Source of the DNA: Microcaldota archaeon
GTDB taxonomy: Archaea; Micrarchaeota; Micrarchaeia; Micrarchaeales; Micrarchaeaceae
Assembly (NCBI GenBank): GCA_027317945.1
Contig: DAHVQB010000009.1
Span: forward strand, 21,713 to 85,712
Length of the DNA stretch: 64,000 bases
Reading direction: 5' to 3'
Each line of letters starts with the position of its first letter. Position 1 is the stretch's first letter. A program made the position numbers and the translations under genes. Below, one piece after another: positions 34,014-42,958 of this stretch. The notes under the pieces are model-generated. The model searched no databases. It was not told the origin of the DNA and worked only from the letters and a program-made list of their open reading frames with translations.

Positions 34014-35750
34014 ATGAGCAACAAGATATTGGCTGACATATTCGATGAGATAGCAGACCTAATCAGCGTCGATGAGACACCTGACTCAAGGTTCGAGGTC
34101 AGGGCGTACAAGAAGGCCGCTTTGGCTATAGGGGCGCTGCAGGAGCCGATAGAGCAGATGTACGCCGCTGGCGGCCATGATGCACTAATGACGATTCCCG
34201 GCGTTGGCAAGGGCCTGGCTGATAAGATAGAGGAATACGTAAATACAGGCAAGATATCTAGGCTCGAAAAGCTCAAGCTCAAATATCCAATACAGATGGC
34301 AGATCTGACTTCGGTGCAGGGGCTTGGCCCTAAAACTGCAGTCGCGCTGTACAGGGCCCTTGGCGTAAGGAACATAGAGGACCTTAAGAAGGCCGTGCAA
34401 TCCCATAAAGTAAGGGATCTGCCTGGATTCGGGGCCAAACGCGAGGAACTGCTTGAGGCTGGGCTACAAATGAGGGAGTCAAGCAAAGGAAGGCTGCTCC
34501 TGGGCGACGCCGTGCCAGAGGCAGAAGGGATAGTAAGCGCGCTGTCAAAAAGCGGACTTGTGGACAAAGTGCTTATAGCGGGCTCCGCAAGGCGCATGAG
34601 GGATACCGTAGGCGACATAGACATATTGGCTACGTCAAACGCTCCATCCAAGGTGATGGACTTCTTCGCCAAGCTGCCTGCAGTAGAGCGCATAATAGTG
34701 AGCGGCCCAACAAAGACCACCGTCTGGCTTAAGGTGGGGTTGAGCTGCGACCTCAGGGTGATAGAGCCGGATAGCTTCGGGGCTGCCCTGCAATACTTCA
34801 CTGGAAGCAAAGACCACAATGTGCAGGTCAGGCAGATAGCGGTGAAGAAGGGATACAAGCTCAATGAATACGGCCTATTCGATAAGAAAGACAAGCTCGT
34901 ATCAAGCAAGGACGAGGCGGACATATACGAAGCGCTTGGCATGCAATTGGTCCCTCCAGAAATGCGGGAAGCGAGGGGCGAAGTGAAGCTTGCGTTGGAG
35001 CACAAGATACCTACTATTGTAGAGTTAGATGACATATTTGGCGATATGCACACGCATACGAAGGAGACCGATGGCACCAACACCATGGAGGAAATGGCTA
35101 CCGCAGCCATAAAAGCACATCTCCAATACATTGCGGTTACAAATCACACGAAGAGCCTCAAAGTGGCGCACGGAATGAACGACAAGCAGTTCATCAGCTT
35201 CTTCAAGAAAGTTGACGAGATGAATGAGAAATTGGATGGCAAGCTCAGGATATTCAAAGGCGGTGAGGTGGACATACTGAAGGATGGTTCATTGGACCTG
35301 CAGCCTTCTACCATAAGGCAGATGGACTGCGTGATAGGTTCTGTGCACTCGCTTTTTAAGATGCCGGAGACTGAGATGACCAAGCGCATAACAACGGCTT
35401 TGGGCACGGGCCTTGTAACAATTCTGGGCCATCCTACCGGCAGAGAGGTAAACGGCAGGGAGCCGTATCAGCTGAATCTCGATAAAGTTGCAGAATCCGC
35501 AGAGGACAATGGTGTTGCGCTGGAGATCGATGCATTTCCTGGCAGGCTCGACCTGAATGACACCAACATAATGTCCGCTTCAAAATACAAGGTGAAATTC
35601 TCGGTAGATTCTGATTCGCACAGCACAATGCATTTCGGGTTCCTTAAGTATGGCGTTGGCATGGCAAGGAGAGGGTGGCTGACTAAGGATAGGGTATTCA
35701 ATTCGGTAGATGCAAGGCGTATGGAAAAAATGCTCGCCTCACGCAAATAA
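34014..35750 (+). CDS. polX: DNA polymerase X family protein with PHP domain
   Basis: 578 residues. The N-terminal polymerase-beta part has helix-hairpin-helix motifs ('IPGVGKGLADKIEEY' ~62-76, 'VQGLGPKTAVALY' ~101-113, 'LPGFGAKREELL' ~139-150) and the nucleotidyltransferase motif 'GSARRMRDTVGDIDILA' (~189-205) with the catalytic Asp pair. The PHP phosphoesterase domain starts at 'FGDMHTHTKETDG' (~342-354) and continues through 'VTNHTKS', 'GGEVDI' and 'IGSVHS', ending with 'DSDSH'. Members act in base-excision repair with combined gap filling and 3'-end trimming. Confidence 0.96.
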   Translation: MSNKILADIFDEIADLISVDETPDSRFEVRAYKKAALAIGALQEPIEQMYAAGGHDALMTIPGVGKGLADKIEEYVNTGKISRLEKLKLKYPIQMADLTSVQGLGPKTAVALYRALGVRNIEDLKKAVQSHKVRDLPGFGAKREELLEAGLQMRESSKGRLLLGDAVPEAEGIVSALSKSGLVDKVLIAGSARRMRDTVGDIDILATSNAPSKVMDFFAKLPAVERIIVSGPTKTTVWLKVGLSCDLRVIEPDSFGAALQYFTGSKDHNVQVRQIAVKKGYKLNEYGLFDKKDKLVSSKDEADIYEALGMQLVPPEMREARGEVKLALEHKIPTIVELDDIFGDMHTHTKETDGTNTMEEMATAAIKAHLQYIAVTNHTKSLKVAHGMNDKQFISFFKKVDEMNEKLDGKLRIFKGGEVDILKDGSLDLQPSTIRQMDCVIGSVHSLFKMPETEMTKRITTALGTGLVTILGHPTGREVNGREPYQLNLDKVAESAEDNGVALEIDAFPGRLDLNDTNIMSASKYKVKFSVDSDSHSTMHFGFLKYGVGMARRGWLTKDRVFNSVDARRMEKMLASRK

Positions 35751-35786
35751 AAGGCAAGCATAATTTATTAGAAGGGCTGCCGAGCA

Positions 35787-36659
35787 TTACCTGCTGTTCT
35801 TGCTCAGCTTCTTTTCGTGCTCATGCTTCTCGCCGGTGTTCCTAACGAACGTCTTTATCTGGGCCGTATCCTCAGTTTTTTCCTCTTTTTTCAGCTTCTC
35901 GGCAACGAACGCCCTAATCGAATCGAAATTCCTGTTGTAAAGCACTTTGGAATCATTCTCGCTAACTACCAGATTGGTCTGGCCGTTTTTGCTCACGGCT
36001 TCCATTCTTATAGGTGCACCAACTTGGAATATGTAAGCCTTACCTGCCATCGTCCTTTCTGGAAGTTTCTTGTTTATATAAATGTTCTCCAGCATAATGC
36101 CGATCGCCATCGCATCTTCCAGGGTCCTGTCAGAGCGTTTTGGTGCATGCGCCTTTATCAATTCCTTGAGCGCGTCTTTTTCATTGCTAGGCACACCGAT
36201 TGCACATCCAACATCATCGAAGTTTTTGCCTTTTGCCGAATATATCTCTACATTGTCGGAATCAAGCATTATCATGAGCGGTTCGATTTTTCCATTCGTC
36301 CTATTTACGGCGCATAACATGCCTGCCTTATAATATGCCCATGCATAGCCATAGCTGTCGTTTATATGCTGCACCATAGAAACAAGGTCGTCCCTAAGTG
36401 TCTTTATGTCACCCTCTTCAAGATTTGCTGCATTGTCAATGACCATCCTTGCGGCCATGCCTGCAACATCTATTGAGGTGCCTGCCATTGATACAACAAC
36501 ATTGCCATCTTTAGAGACGAAGCTCTTTCTTACCTGTTTAGTGTAAACCTCGCTTTCGAATTCATCTACGTTGCTGTATTTTGCAGGATAGTAATTGCAC
36601 ATACTGTCTGATACGGATAGTATGCCATCTTTATACGGTATCAATGCTATTAGCGTCAT
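35787..36659 (-). CDS. Proteasome-beta-like Ntn hydrolase
   Basis: 290 residues from ATG 36657-36659; an ORF extension upstream lacks family features. The N-terminus reads Met-Thr-Leu-Ile-Ala-Leu, followed by 'YKDGILSVSDSM', then 'KQVRKSFVSKDGNVVVSMAG'. This order matches the N-terminal nucleophile Thr1, Asp17 and Lys33 of proteasome beta and HslV (known pattern: T...KDG...D...K...hAG). If the initiator Met is removed, Thr is exposed as in HslV. A charged C-terminal extension of ~80 residues ends 'EKKLSKNSR'. It is distinct in sequence from ordinary archaeal PsmB. A family such as Anbu, connectase or a novel branch is possible. It lies just downstream of DP2 on the same strand. Confidence 0.7.
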   Translation of the reverse strand: MTLIALIPYKDGILSVSDSMCNYYPAKYSNVDEFESEVYTKQVRKSFVSKDGNVVVSMAGTSIDVAGMAARMVIDNAANLEEGDIKTLRDDLVSMVQHINDSYGYAWAYYKAGMLCAVNRTNGKIEPLMIMLDSDNVEIYSAKGKNFDDVGCAIGVPSNEKDALKELIKAHAPKRSDRTLEDAMAIGIMLENIYINKKLPERTMAGKAYIFQVGAPIRMEAVSKNGQTNLVVSENDSKVLYNRNFDSIRAFVAEKLKKEEKTEDTAQIKTFVRNTGEKHEHEKKLSKNSR

Positions 36660-36756
36660 ATGCAATACCCATAAGCTATCAAATTCAACATATTTAATCC
36701 TTATTAGAAGTGCAGAAAGCCGTGTAAATGCTGCATCTGAAGCATATGGCCGTAGT

Positions 36757-39700
36757 TCACATGAACTTTGATAGGTTGAACTGCTTTGTGCCAAACTCGC
36801 CAACGCTGCCAAGCCCGCCAAAAATTTGTTCTATCTCGTCTTTCAGCAAAGCAAGCCTCTGCTTTATATACGGCTCGACATCATACCTGTCTCCCAAGTT
36901 TATTGCCATTCCGAGGTACTTCTCTATGCCGCCCTTGTTTATCGTCAATAATAACTTCCCTTTGCACTTCGTGCACTTTCCTATGAGAGGCACCCTCCTG
37001 TACTTCGCATTGCATGATACGCATCTGAATGTCTGTTTTGAGTAGGAATGAAGGTTGCCCATCAAATCCGGTATGAAGTGGCTCAATATAAGCCTTCTGG
37101 CAGTGTCAGTTTTGTTCACGCATGCAAGCTTGTCTGCCAGCTTGAACTGCATGTCTACTTTCTCGTGCATTGTCTTCAGTTTAGTGTACGTGCTTTTTTT
37201 GGGTGCATCACCCAGAACAGTCGGGCTGCTTGCATGGGTGAACCCTACGTCATAAAAGATGTTCTCCTTGTTGAGCCTATCGGAAACTAGCTCTATGGAA
37301 ACTTCTCCCGGCGAGGCGTAACTCATCGTCTTCTTGTAAAATTCAAGGCCATATTTTCGTACAACTTCCATGCTGTGCACTTCATCGTCGACTTCCTCGG
37401 GCGCAACATGTACAGTAAGTATCAATGGTGCATCCATAGTGCCGCCAACTGTTGTCGGGAGATACCTCCTAGAGAAGTTTATCAGCATATCCAGAAGCAG
37501 CATAACCGTATCCTCATCACCGTCGCAGTTTCTTCTCCTGGCACATATAACGTAAGGATGTGCCAACCCGATGTTCGCATCGGTGAAGCCTATTATCCTG
37601 CCCAAGACCCCTGCAGAAGTGTGCGGGGATAGCGAAACCACAAAATGCCCTACAAGGCCATCTATGGAATCAACGCCGTAAAATGGCTTCATTTTGTAAT
37701 AGCGGATCAAGAGCGCGTCGATGAACTTTGCGACATTGAGCATGTAGGCCGCGCCGCCCCTATTGATTATGGTGTCCTGGTGCTTGAGTTCGACGAGTTG
37801 GTCGTCTCGTTCAAGCGGCTTGCCATAGCAATCCGTGGTATACCCAAGTTCCCGCAACTTCTCCACGCTCGTTCCGATCTCTATAGGGTAAAAATGCGTT
37901 ATCGGCGCGTCAGTGGCATCGAATCTTGCTGTGCCGTCTTTGAATATATAGACGCCAAACATCCCTCTGAGTATGCCTTTCTCAAGCGCCTCAGGGAGCT
38001 TGTCTAGGCTGGAAAGCCCTTTCACCCCCTTGAATGTCTTCGGCAGGCTTTGCACCCCCAAATTACTTAGCGCCCTTTCAATGCTTGCCACCAAGTCTAC
38101 CTTCTTTGGTTCGTGGCCGGATGTCTTGCCGCCGCAACTTTCGCATATCTCCGCCCAACCCTTCCTGTTGCATGTCTTGCAAATCCTCTCGATCCTTGCC
38201 CTGCAGTTGTGCGTGGGGCAGAAGACCAACTCGGTCGCTTCGCCGCCTACTTGGCACACGTATCGCGGCATGTCCGCCTCTATCTTGGGCACTCCGAAGC
38301 GCTTTCTGTCCTCAACGTATGCCTTGTAAATGCTGCGCTCCTTGCCACCGAACTCGCCTACAGGGAATAGTATGTGCGGCGCGGGTTTCATCAGCCTTTC
38401 CCTGGCCTTTTCCGGCCTGCCTATCCTGCCACCCACCCTTGTTGACCTTCTCCTGATGCTGAACGGAGAAACTTTGTTTATGGCTTCGATGGTATCCAAT
38501 GCAGAGTTGTAACCTTCCAATGCCTTGTCACTTCCTATAAAATCCCCATTTGCGTCCAACAGTCCCAATGTCATCACGAGGCTCCTGGCGCAATCACCCT
38601 TTACCAATATGCTTTGTCCGTTGTCAAAATGAGGTATGCAAAGGCGCTCTATAGGCGCCCTTATCTTTTCAATACCACCTTCCATTGGTCCGAGCTCCAG
38701 CGATTCTAGCGAAGCTACATTCTTAACCTTCGAAGCGCTTTTTGCAGCTTCTTTCGCTATGGCGCCCAATTCCCCAATGCTTACGTCCTGATATTCGTAA
38801 GTGAAAAGCGGGTGCATTGGTATGCCATAAGATTTAGACAGCTCCAACGCCTGCCCGAAAGTATTGACCTCTGGCATATCCCCTTTATAACCTGCTGCAA
38901 GCAGTTCTTCGAACCAGTATTCCTCTACGTAACTTGTGGGTTGCAGCGGCGTGTTGGTTTTCTTGAAGTCACCATACGTGACCAGTATGTCGCCCACTGC
39001 CAATATCTTAGCTATGTCATCCTTTATCTCGATTGCCTTGGCTGCCGTGTTTACCCTGAATGCCTCGCCAGAAACGAGCTTGACGAACGGGCCTTCTATA
39101 GAATCAACGGGCATGCCGATGCAGCCCTTCCCGGGCTTCTCTACTTTTAGCTGTGTGCCGGAAGCTATGAACCCTTCTAGCAACAGCATGGTGGCCGGGC
39201 TGAATCCCTTTGCGGCTATCCCTGTCAGCCTTGACCTTCCATACCTGAGCCTGAAGCTGCCAGGATAATCAGGATATGCAAGCACCGGTCTTCCGGCTAC
39301 GAGCTCCTGTAAGAATACTGCTTCCTTCTTTGATTCCACCCTATCGATGGTAGAAGGCATCTTGTCCACTTTTATCAGGTTATTCAACCATGTCCAGTTC
39401 AAGTCCACTGCCTTCGTGTACTTCAGTACGCTCTTCGCCTTTTGGGCTATTCCCTCGCAAAGCACCAGGCCGACACCTCCGCGTATCTTATTAGTTATCA
39501 TTTGGGGCTTCCCATTAGCGTCCAAGCGCTTCACATTCCTGTGTATGCCTATTTCCATGTCTTCTGTCGGAACCCCGTCCACGCATACCGGGCAGTTTTG
39601 CAGTATTACGCGTATATCATCCTCGCTTGGAAGGTATTGCAGCCTGGCTACCCTAGAATGGTAAAGCATTATCTCTTCAAGATAGCGTTCTATCTCCGTC

Positions 39701-40209
39701 TGCTGCGCCTTGTAAACCCCTATGCCAAGTATCTTCCTTGCATGGTCAGCCAGGGCCACAGAAAGCGCTGCACTCGTGCCGCCCGCACCCCTTATGGGTC
39801 CAGCATACATAACCGATATATAATCAGAACCATCCTGATTCTTGTGGAGCTCTATGCCCTGCATTCCTTCTGTGGGCGCAACCAGTATGCCCTCGGTAAG
39901 GACGGACAGCCCTACCCTTACGGCCAATGTCAGCCTTGCCTTTATATTCATATCAAAGCGCGCGTTGGTGCATACCTCTTTAACCATTGCGAATGAGAGC
40001 TCCTGCCTGGACTTGGCATTTTTTGTCCGTATCAAGTCTGCAAGTCCGCTTATGCCTATTATACCTTCTACCCTTGTCGCCAAATCTGGCGCAGGTTTCA
40101 CCTCGACATGCAATTCCGGGTCATAACCCTTGCTCCTGGCTTCCTCGGCTACCTTGTAAGCATCGTCAAATTTTTCCGACAGCAGCGCAAAGTATTCCTT
40201 ATTATCCAT
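36757..40209 (-). CDS. polC: DNA polymerase D large catalytic subunit DP2
   Basis: 1150 residues from ATG 40207-40209, chosen because it begins 10 bp after the DP1 stop; a GTG at 40233 is an overlapping alternative. Family hallmarks: an N-terminal region with 'GPIRGAGGTSAALSVALAD', conserved 'FPVGEFGGKERSIYKAY', a Cys-rich zinc module ('FCPTHNCRARIERICKTCNR' with further Cys pairs), and the C-terminal zinc ribbon 'FRCVSCNAKYRRVPLIGKCTKC' (in parts). The last residues 'QFNLSKFM' resemble a PIP box. No intein insertion is seen. DP2 is the replicative polymerase of most non-Crenarchaeota. Confidence 0.97.
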   Translation of the reverse strand: MDNKEYFALLSEKFDDAYKVAEEARSKGYDPELHVEVKPAPDLATRVEGIIGISGLADLIRTKNAKSRQELSFAMVKEVCTNARFDMNIKARLTLAVRVGLSVLTEGILVAPTEGMQGIELHKNQDGSDYISVMYAGPIRGAGGTSAALSVALADHARKILGIGVYKAQQTEIERYLEEIMLYHSRVARLQYLPSEDDIRVILQNCPVCVDGVPTEDMEIGIHRNVKRLDANGKPQMITNKIRGGVGLVLCEGIAQKAKSVLKYTKAVDLNWTWLNNLIKVDKMPSTIDRVESKKEAVFLQELVAGRPVLAYPDYPGSFRLRYGRSRLTGIAAKGFSPATMLLLEGFIASGTQLKVEKPGKGCIGMPVDSIEGPFVKLVSGEAFRVNTAAKAIEIKDDIAKILAVGDILVTYGDFKKTNTPLQPTSYVEEYWFEELLAAGYKGDMPEVNTFGQALELSKSYGIPMHPLFTYEYQDVSIGELGAIAKEAAKSASKVKNVASLESLELGPMEGGIEKIRAPIERLCIPHFDNGQSILVKGDCARSLVMTLGLLDANGDFIGSDKALEGYNSALDTIEAINKVSPFSIRRRSTRVGGRIGRPEKARERLMKPAPHILFPVGEFGGKERSIYKAYVEDRKRFGVPKIEADMPRYVCQVGGEATELVFCPTHNCRARIERICKTCNRKGWAEICESCGGKTSGHEPKKVDLVASIERALSNLGVQSLPKTFKGVKGLSSLDKLPEALEKGILRGMFGVYIFKDGTARFDATDAPITHFYPIEIGTSVEKLRELGYTTDCYGKPLERDDQLVELKHQDTIINRGGAAYMLNVAKFIDALLIRYYKMKPFYGVDSIDGLVGHFVVSLSPHTSAGVLGRIIGFTDANIGLAHPYVICARRRNCDGDEDTVMLLLDMLINFSRRYLPTTVGGTMDAPLILTVHVAPEEVDDEVHSMEVVRKYGLEFYKKTMSYASPGEVSIELVSDRLNKENIFYDVGFTHASSPTVLGDAPKKSTYTKLKTMHEKVDMQFKLADKLACVNKTDTARRLILSHFIPDLMGNLHSYSKQTFRCVSCNAKYRRVPLIGKCTKCKGKLLLTINKGGIEKYLGMAINLGDRYDVEPYIKQRLALLKDEIEQIFGGLGSVGEFGTKQFNLSKFM

Positions 40210-40219
40210 AAAACACAAC

Positions 40220-41731
40220 CTATAACCCTTCACCGAAGTTTATCGAATTGAATCTATGTGCCTTCATCTCGAATATCGGCATAATGCAGGGCGATGGGAT
40301 GTGCCCCTGCCTTATCTGGAAGTCGGTCCTGCCTTGCCATGTGCCGCTGTTTACGACGTCCACGCCATGGTACTCGGTAAGCCCATTCTTATGTATGTGG
40401 CCCATGTGCAGTATGTCGGGCACCTTCTCTATCACCATGTTGTCCTTTTTGCTGGGCACTACTACATTGCCTCCATATATAGGTGACAAGTGCCTGCGCT
40501 TCAAAAGCTCTACCATGGCCTTTTCCGGCTGCGCATAGCTGTTGTTCGGTATGGCGCTTATTACCGAATCCAAGGATGTACCGTGATATGAAAGCACATC
40601 GAATCCACCTAGCTTCATGTACGCAGGATTTGAAACTATGTGTATGTTGTCCTTCTTGAAGTCCCCTATTATGTCAGCGCCAAGCGGCGGCTGCGGCTCC
40701 GCCCTCTGGACTGCGTCATGATTGCCTGGCAAAACAAAAACATGCACGTAATCAGGGACTGCATCCAGGAGATTGAAAAGTAGTTTGTATTGTGCATAGA
40801 CGTCTTGTATGGCAAGATCCCTATCCTGGTTGGGATAAACCCCTATGCCATCTGCAGCATCACCCGCTATTATCATGTACTTTATTTTTCCTGCGAGATC
40901 CGCGTATTTGTCTACGCTGCCGTTAAGCCACCGCAGCATATAAGAGAAGCTCTTATCCAAGAAAAGTTTGCTGCCAACGTGCACGTCCGACATGAACGCA
41001 ATCGCGGTATCTTTTTCAGAAAACTTCTTCTCCTTTATCGGTATGTCCGGCCATACTATCTCGCTGGCCATTATGAATACATTCGATACCTTGCCCTTTA
41101 CCGCTATTACCTCATCATTCGCTATATGCCCCGCTTTCTCAAAAAGCTCCTTCGATCTGGGATTCGAGCCATTCATGAATATTACTTTGACCTCGCCAGT
41201 CTCGTCCTCCATTATCACCATTATGTTGCCGTTTTTTGTGACTATCCTGCTTGTCACAATGCCAACTAGTACTACTTCCCTTCCATTGGTGAAGCTTTTA
41301 GTGGACTCCAGGGTCTTTACAAAACCGTAGACCTTGTTCCTGTTGGTTTCCAGTATCGCGCGCATTTTTTCAAGTCTGTCCTTAAAATAATCGACAAAAT
41401 CGTTCAGGTTACCGCTGGTCTGTTCTGGATTTATAACGTTTATTGCATACTCGGCATCGAACTCCGCGGCCAAAGGGGAAAACCCGGGTTTCCGCACGAC
41501 CTCTATCTGCTCAGGGTTCTTTTCACTCATTATGGCTTTCACTACCTCCTTTATTTCATCGGAATCAATGAAGACAGCACCCTGCGCAGTCTTGTGGCTC
41601 TCTATTATCTTGGACACTAATAGGTCTACGTCTATCCCATCAGCCATGGCTCCCTTTGCATCTCCAGAAAGGAATATTCGCGCTTGGGACAGTTTTGTAG
41701 TGAGCTCCTTGAAGTATGTTTCATCGGACAT
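40220..41731 (-). CDS. polB: DNA polymerase D small subunit DP1 (3'-5' exonuclease)
   Basis: 503 residues. N-terminal helical region, OB fold (~150-215, 'VVLVGIVTSRIVTKNGNIMV'), then a calcineurin-like phosphoesterase domain with 'FMSDVHVGS' (~250), 'IAGDAADG' (~293), 'LPGNHDAV' (~338), 'SYHGTS' and 'LHMGHIHKNGL' (~438), followed by 'VNSGTWQGRT'. The exonuclease metal ligands appear intact. It is the proofreading subunit partner of DP2, encoded just downstream. UPF0147 ends at the base before its start codon. Confidence 0.96.
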   Translation of the reverse strand: MSDETYFKELTTKLSQARIFLSGDAKGAMADGIDVDLLVSKIIESHKTAQGAVFIDSDEIKEVVKAIMSEKNPEQIEVVRKPGFSPLAAEFDAEYAINVINPEQTSGNLNDFVDYFKDRLEKMRAILETNRNKVYGFVKTLESTKSFTNGREVVLVGIVTSRIVTKNGNIMVIMEDETGEVKVIFMNGSNPRSKELFEKAGHIANDEVIAVKGKVSNVFIMASEIVWPDIPIKEKKFSEKDTAIAFMSDVHVGSKLFLDKSFSYMLRWLNGSVDKYADLAGKIKYMIIAGDAADGIGVYPNQDRDLAIQDVYAQYKLLFNLLDAVPDYVHVFVLPGNHDAVQRAEPQPPLGADIIGDFKKDNIHIVSNPAYMKLGGFDVLSYHGTSLDSVISAIPNNSYAQPEKAMVELLKRRHLSPIYGGNVVVPSKKDNMVIEKVPDILHMGHIHKNGLTEYHGVDVVNSGTWQGRTDFQIRQGHIPSPCIMPIFEMKAHRFNSINFGEGL

Positions 41732-41998
41732 CTAATCCTTTATAGACTCAAGCATGCTCAATATGTTCCACAGCATCGTTCGCGCTTGCGGCGGCAAGTT
41801 TATGTCGTTGCTCACAACATCTATGCTATAAATAGCACCAGCCACCCTGATCGTATACTCCCCTCCTTCGTTCAGCTTCTTCCTGGCTTCTCCTACGGCG
41901 CCCCTTACATTTTTTGGTACCGTGGTGTCACCTATGAGAGAATCCATCTGTCGCGTTATCTGATCTATTAGGGCAGCAACCTTCTTTTCATCGTCCAT
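41732..41998 (-). CDS. UPF0147 family protein
   Basis: 88 residues. The pattern 'DTTVPKNVRGAVGEARKKL' and 'NLPPQARTMLWNILSMLESI' is typical of the small helical archaeal UPF0147 family, whose function is unknown. It is the first gene of an operon with DP1 and DP2 with zero spacing to DP1. Confidence 0.9.
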   Translation of the reverse strand: MDDEKKVAALIDQITRQMDSLIGDTTVPKNVRGAVGEARKKLNEGGEYTIRVAGAIYSIDVVSNDINLPPQARTMLWNILSMLESIKD

Positions 41999-42106
41999 AC
42001 ATGCACCCCCTGAATAACTAGTAGACTTACTTAATTCTATACTTATTTAGCCCTATCCTAAATCCCCTTTACCAAATTTATTAACGCCAAAATACGAAAT
42101 GTGTAC

Positions 42107-42958
42107 ATGCTATTTATTCGTTGTTGCCCGTATACTCCTGAGCAGATGGCAGATACTGATGACGTTGTAAACCAATTCTCAGGAATGATATCGAGAGAGC
42201 ATGCATCAAGGATTGCGAGAAACCGTAGCGAGCATGCAGCGATTGACGGCAATGGGGCGTACAAAAGCGTAGCAGCGGTAAAGGAAGTGCTAAGCTTCAT
42301 CGAATCGGTAAAAAAATCAAAACTTGGTGCTGGGGGATCATTCAAGGCGCCGAGATACGTGGTAGACGTTCAGGATATCGTATACAGGGTATTCAATCAA
42401 GAGGCGTATGCAGTCAAGGGGAAGCACAGCCCTAAGAGGGTTGCAGTGTTGGGTACGGCGGGCAATGCGATGAAGCTCAACCTCCTGGGCAAAGCTGCAA
42501 TCGATGTTGACTCCAAGCTGATAGAGCGCGGCTCCGTGGTCCTTGTGACTAACGCAGCAATAGACATCGCTTCTGAAGAGCTGGACAGTTCAAGGTCGAC
42601 ATACATAAGCGTGATATCGCCTCCGCATGGCGTGATAAGCGATTTTTCACTTCTTAAAGGCGGCGATAGCAAGGTGGACCTGGTCGGCAGGGTGGTAGAG
42701 ATATCCAAAGCAAAAAGCATCGCGAGGGAGGCGGGCAGCGTCCTTGCATGCACATGCATACTATCAGATGAGAAGAATAAAAAAATAACCGTATCGCTTT
42801 TTGGTTCATGCGCGCTGGCCATGGAGAAAATAGGGACGCAAAGCGTCATAAAACTGGAATTCTGCTCGGTTAGGGATGCAGATGGCGCGCTTAGGGTCAA
42901 TGCGGGCGACACATCCCGCGTATTTCGGATGCATCCCGGCGGCATGAAAGAGTGCTAA
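42107..42958 (+). CDS. OB-fold, RPA-like ssDNA-binding protein candidate
   Basis: 283 residues from ATG 42107; ATG 42146 ('MADTDDVV') is an equally reasonable start. Two regions look like OB folds: one in the middle with 'LGTAGNAMKLNLLGKAAI' and one at ~185-270 ('KVDLVGRVVEISKAKSIA' to 'IKLEFCSVRDADGALRVNAG'). This arrangement resembles archaeal RPA/SSB-like proteins. No zinc finger is seen. It is divergent from the UPF0147-DP1-DP2 operon, suggesting a replication role. Confidence 0.65.
   Translation: MLFIRCCPYTPEQMADTDDVVNQFSGMISREHASRIARNRSEHAAIDGNGAYKSVAAVKEVLSFIESVKKSKLGAGGSFKAPRYVVDVQDIVYRVFNQEAYAVKGKHSPKRVAVLGTAGNAMKLNLLGKAAIDVDSKLIERGSVVLVTNAAIDIASEELDSSRSTYISVISPPHGVISDFSLLKGGDSKVDLVGRVVEISKAKSIAREAGSVLACTCILSDEKNKKITVSLFGSCALAMEKIGTQSVIKLEFCSVRDADGALRVNAGDTSRVFRMHPGGMKEC

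Noticed and set aside
33989-35131. 380-codon minus-strand frame opposite PolX
   Set aside because: Ser/Leu-rich mirror translation of a well-supported PolX gene; shadow frame.
36757-40233. Intein in DP2
   Set aside because: Length (1150 aa) and uninterrupted family motifs leave no room for an intein.
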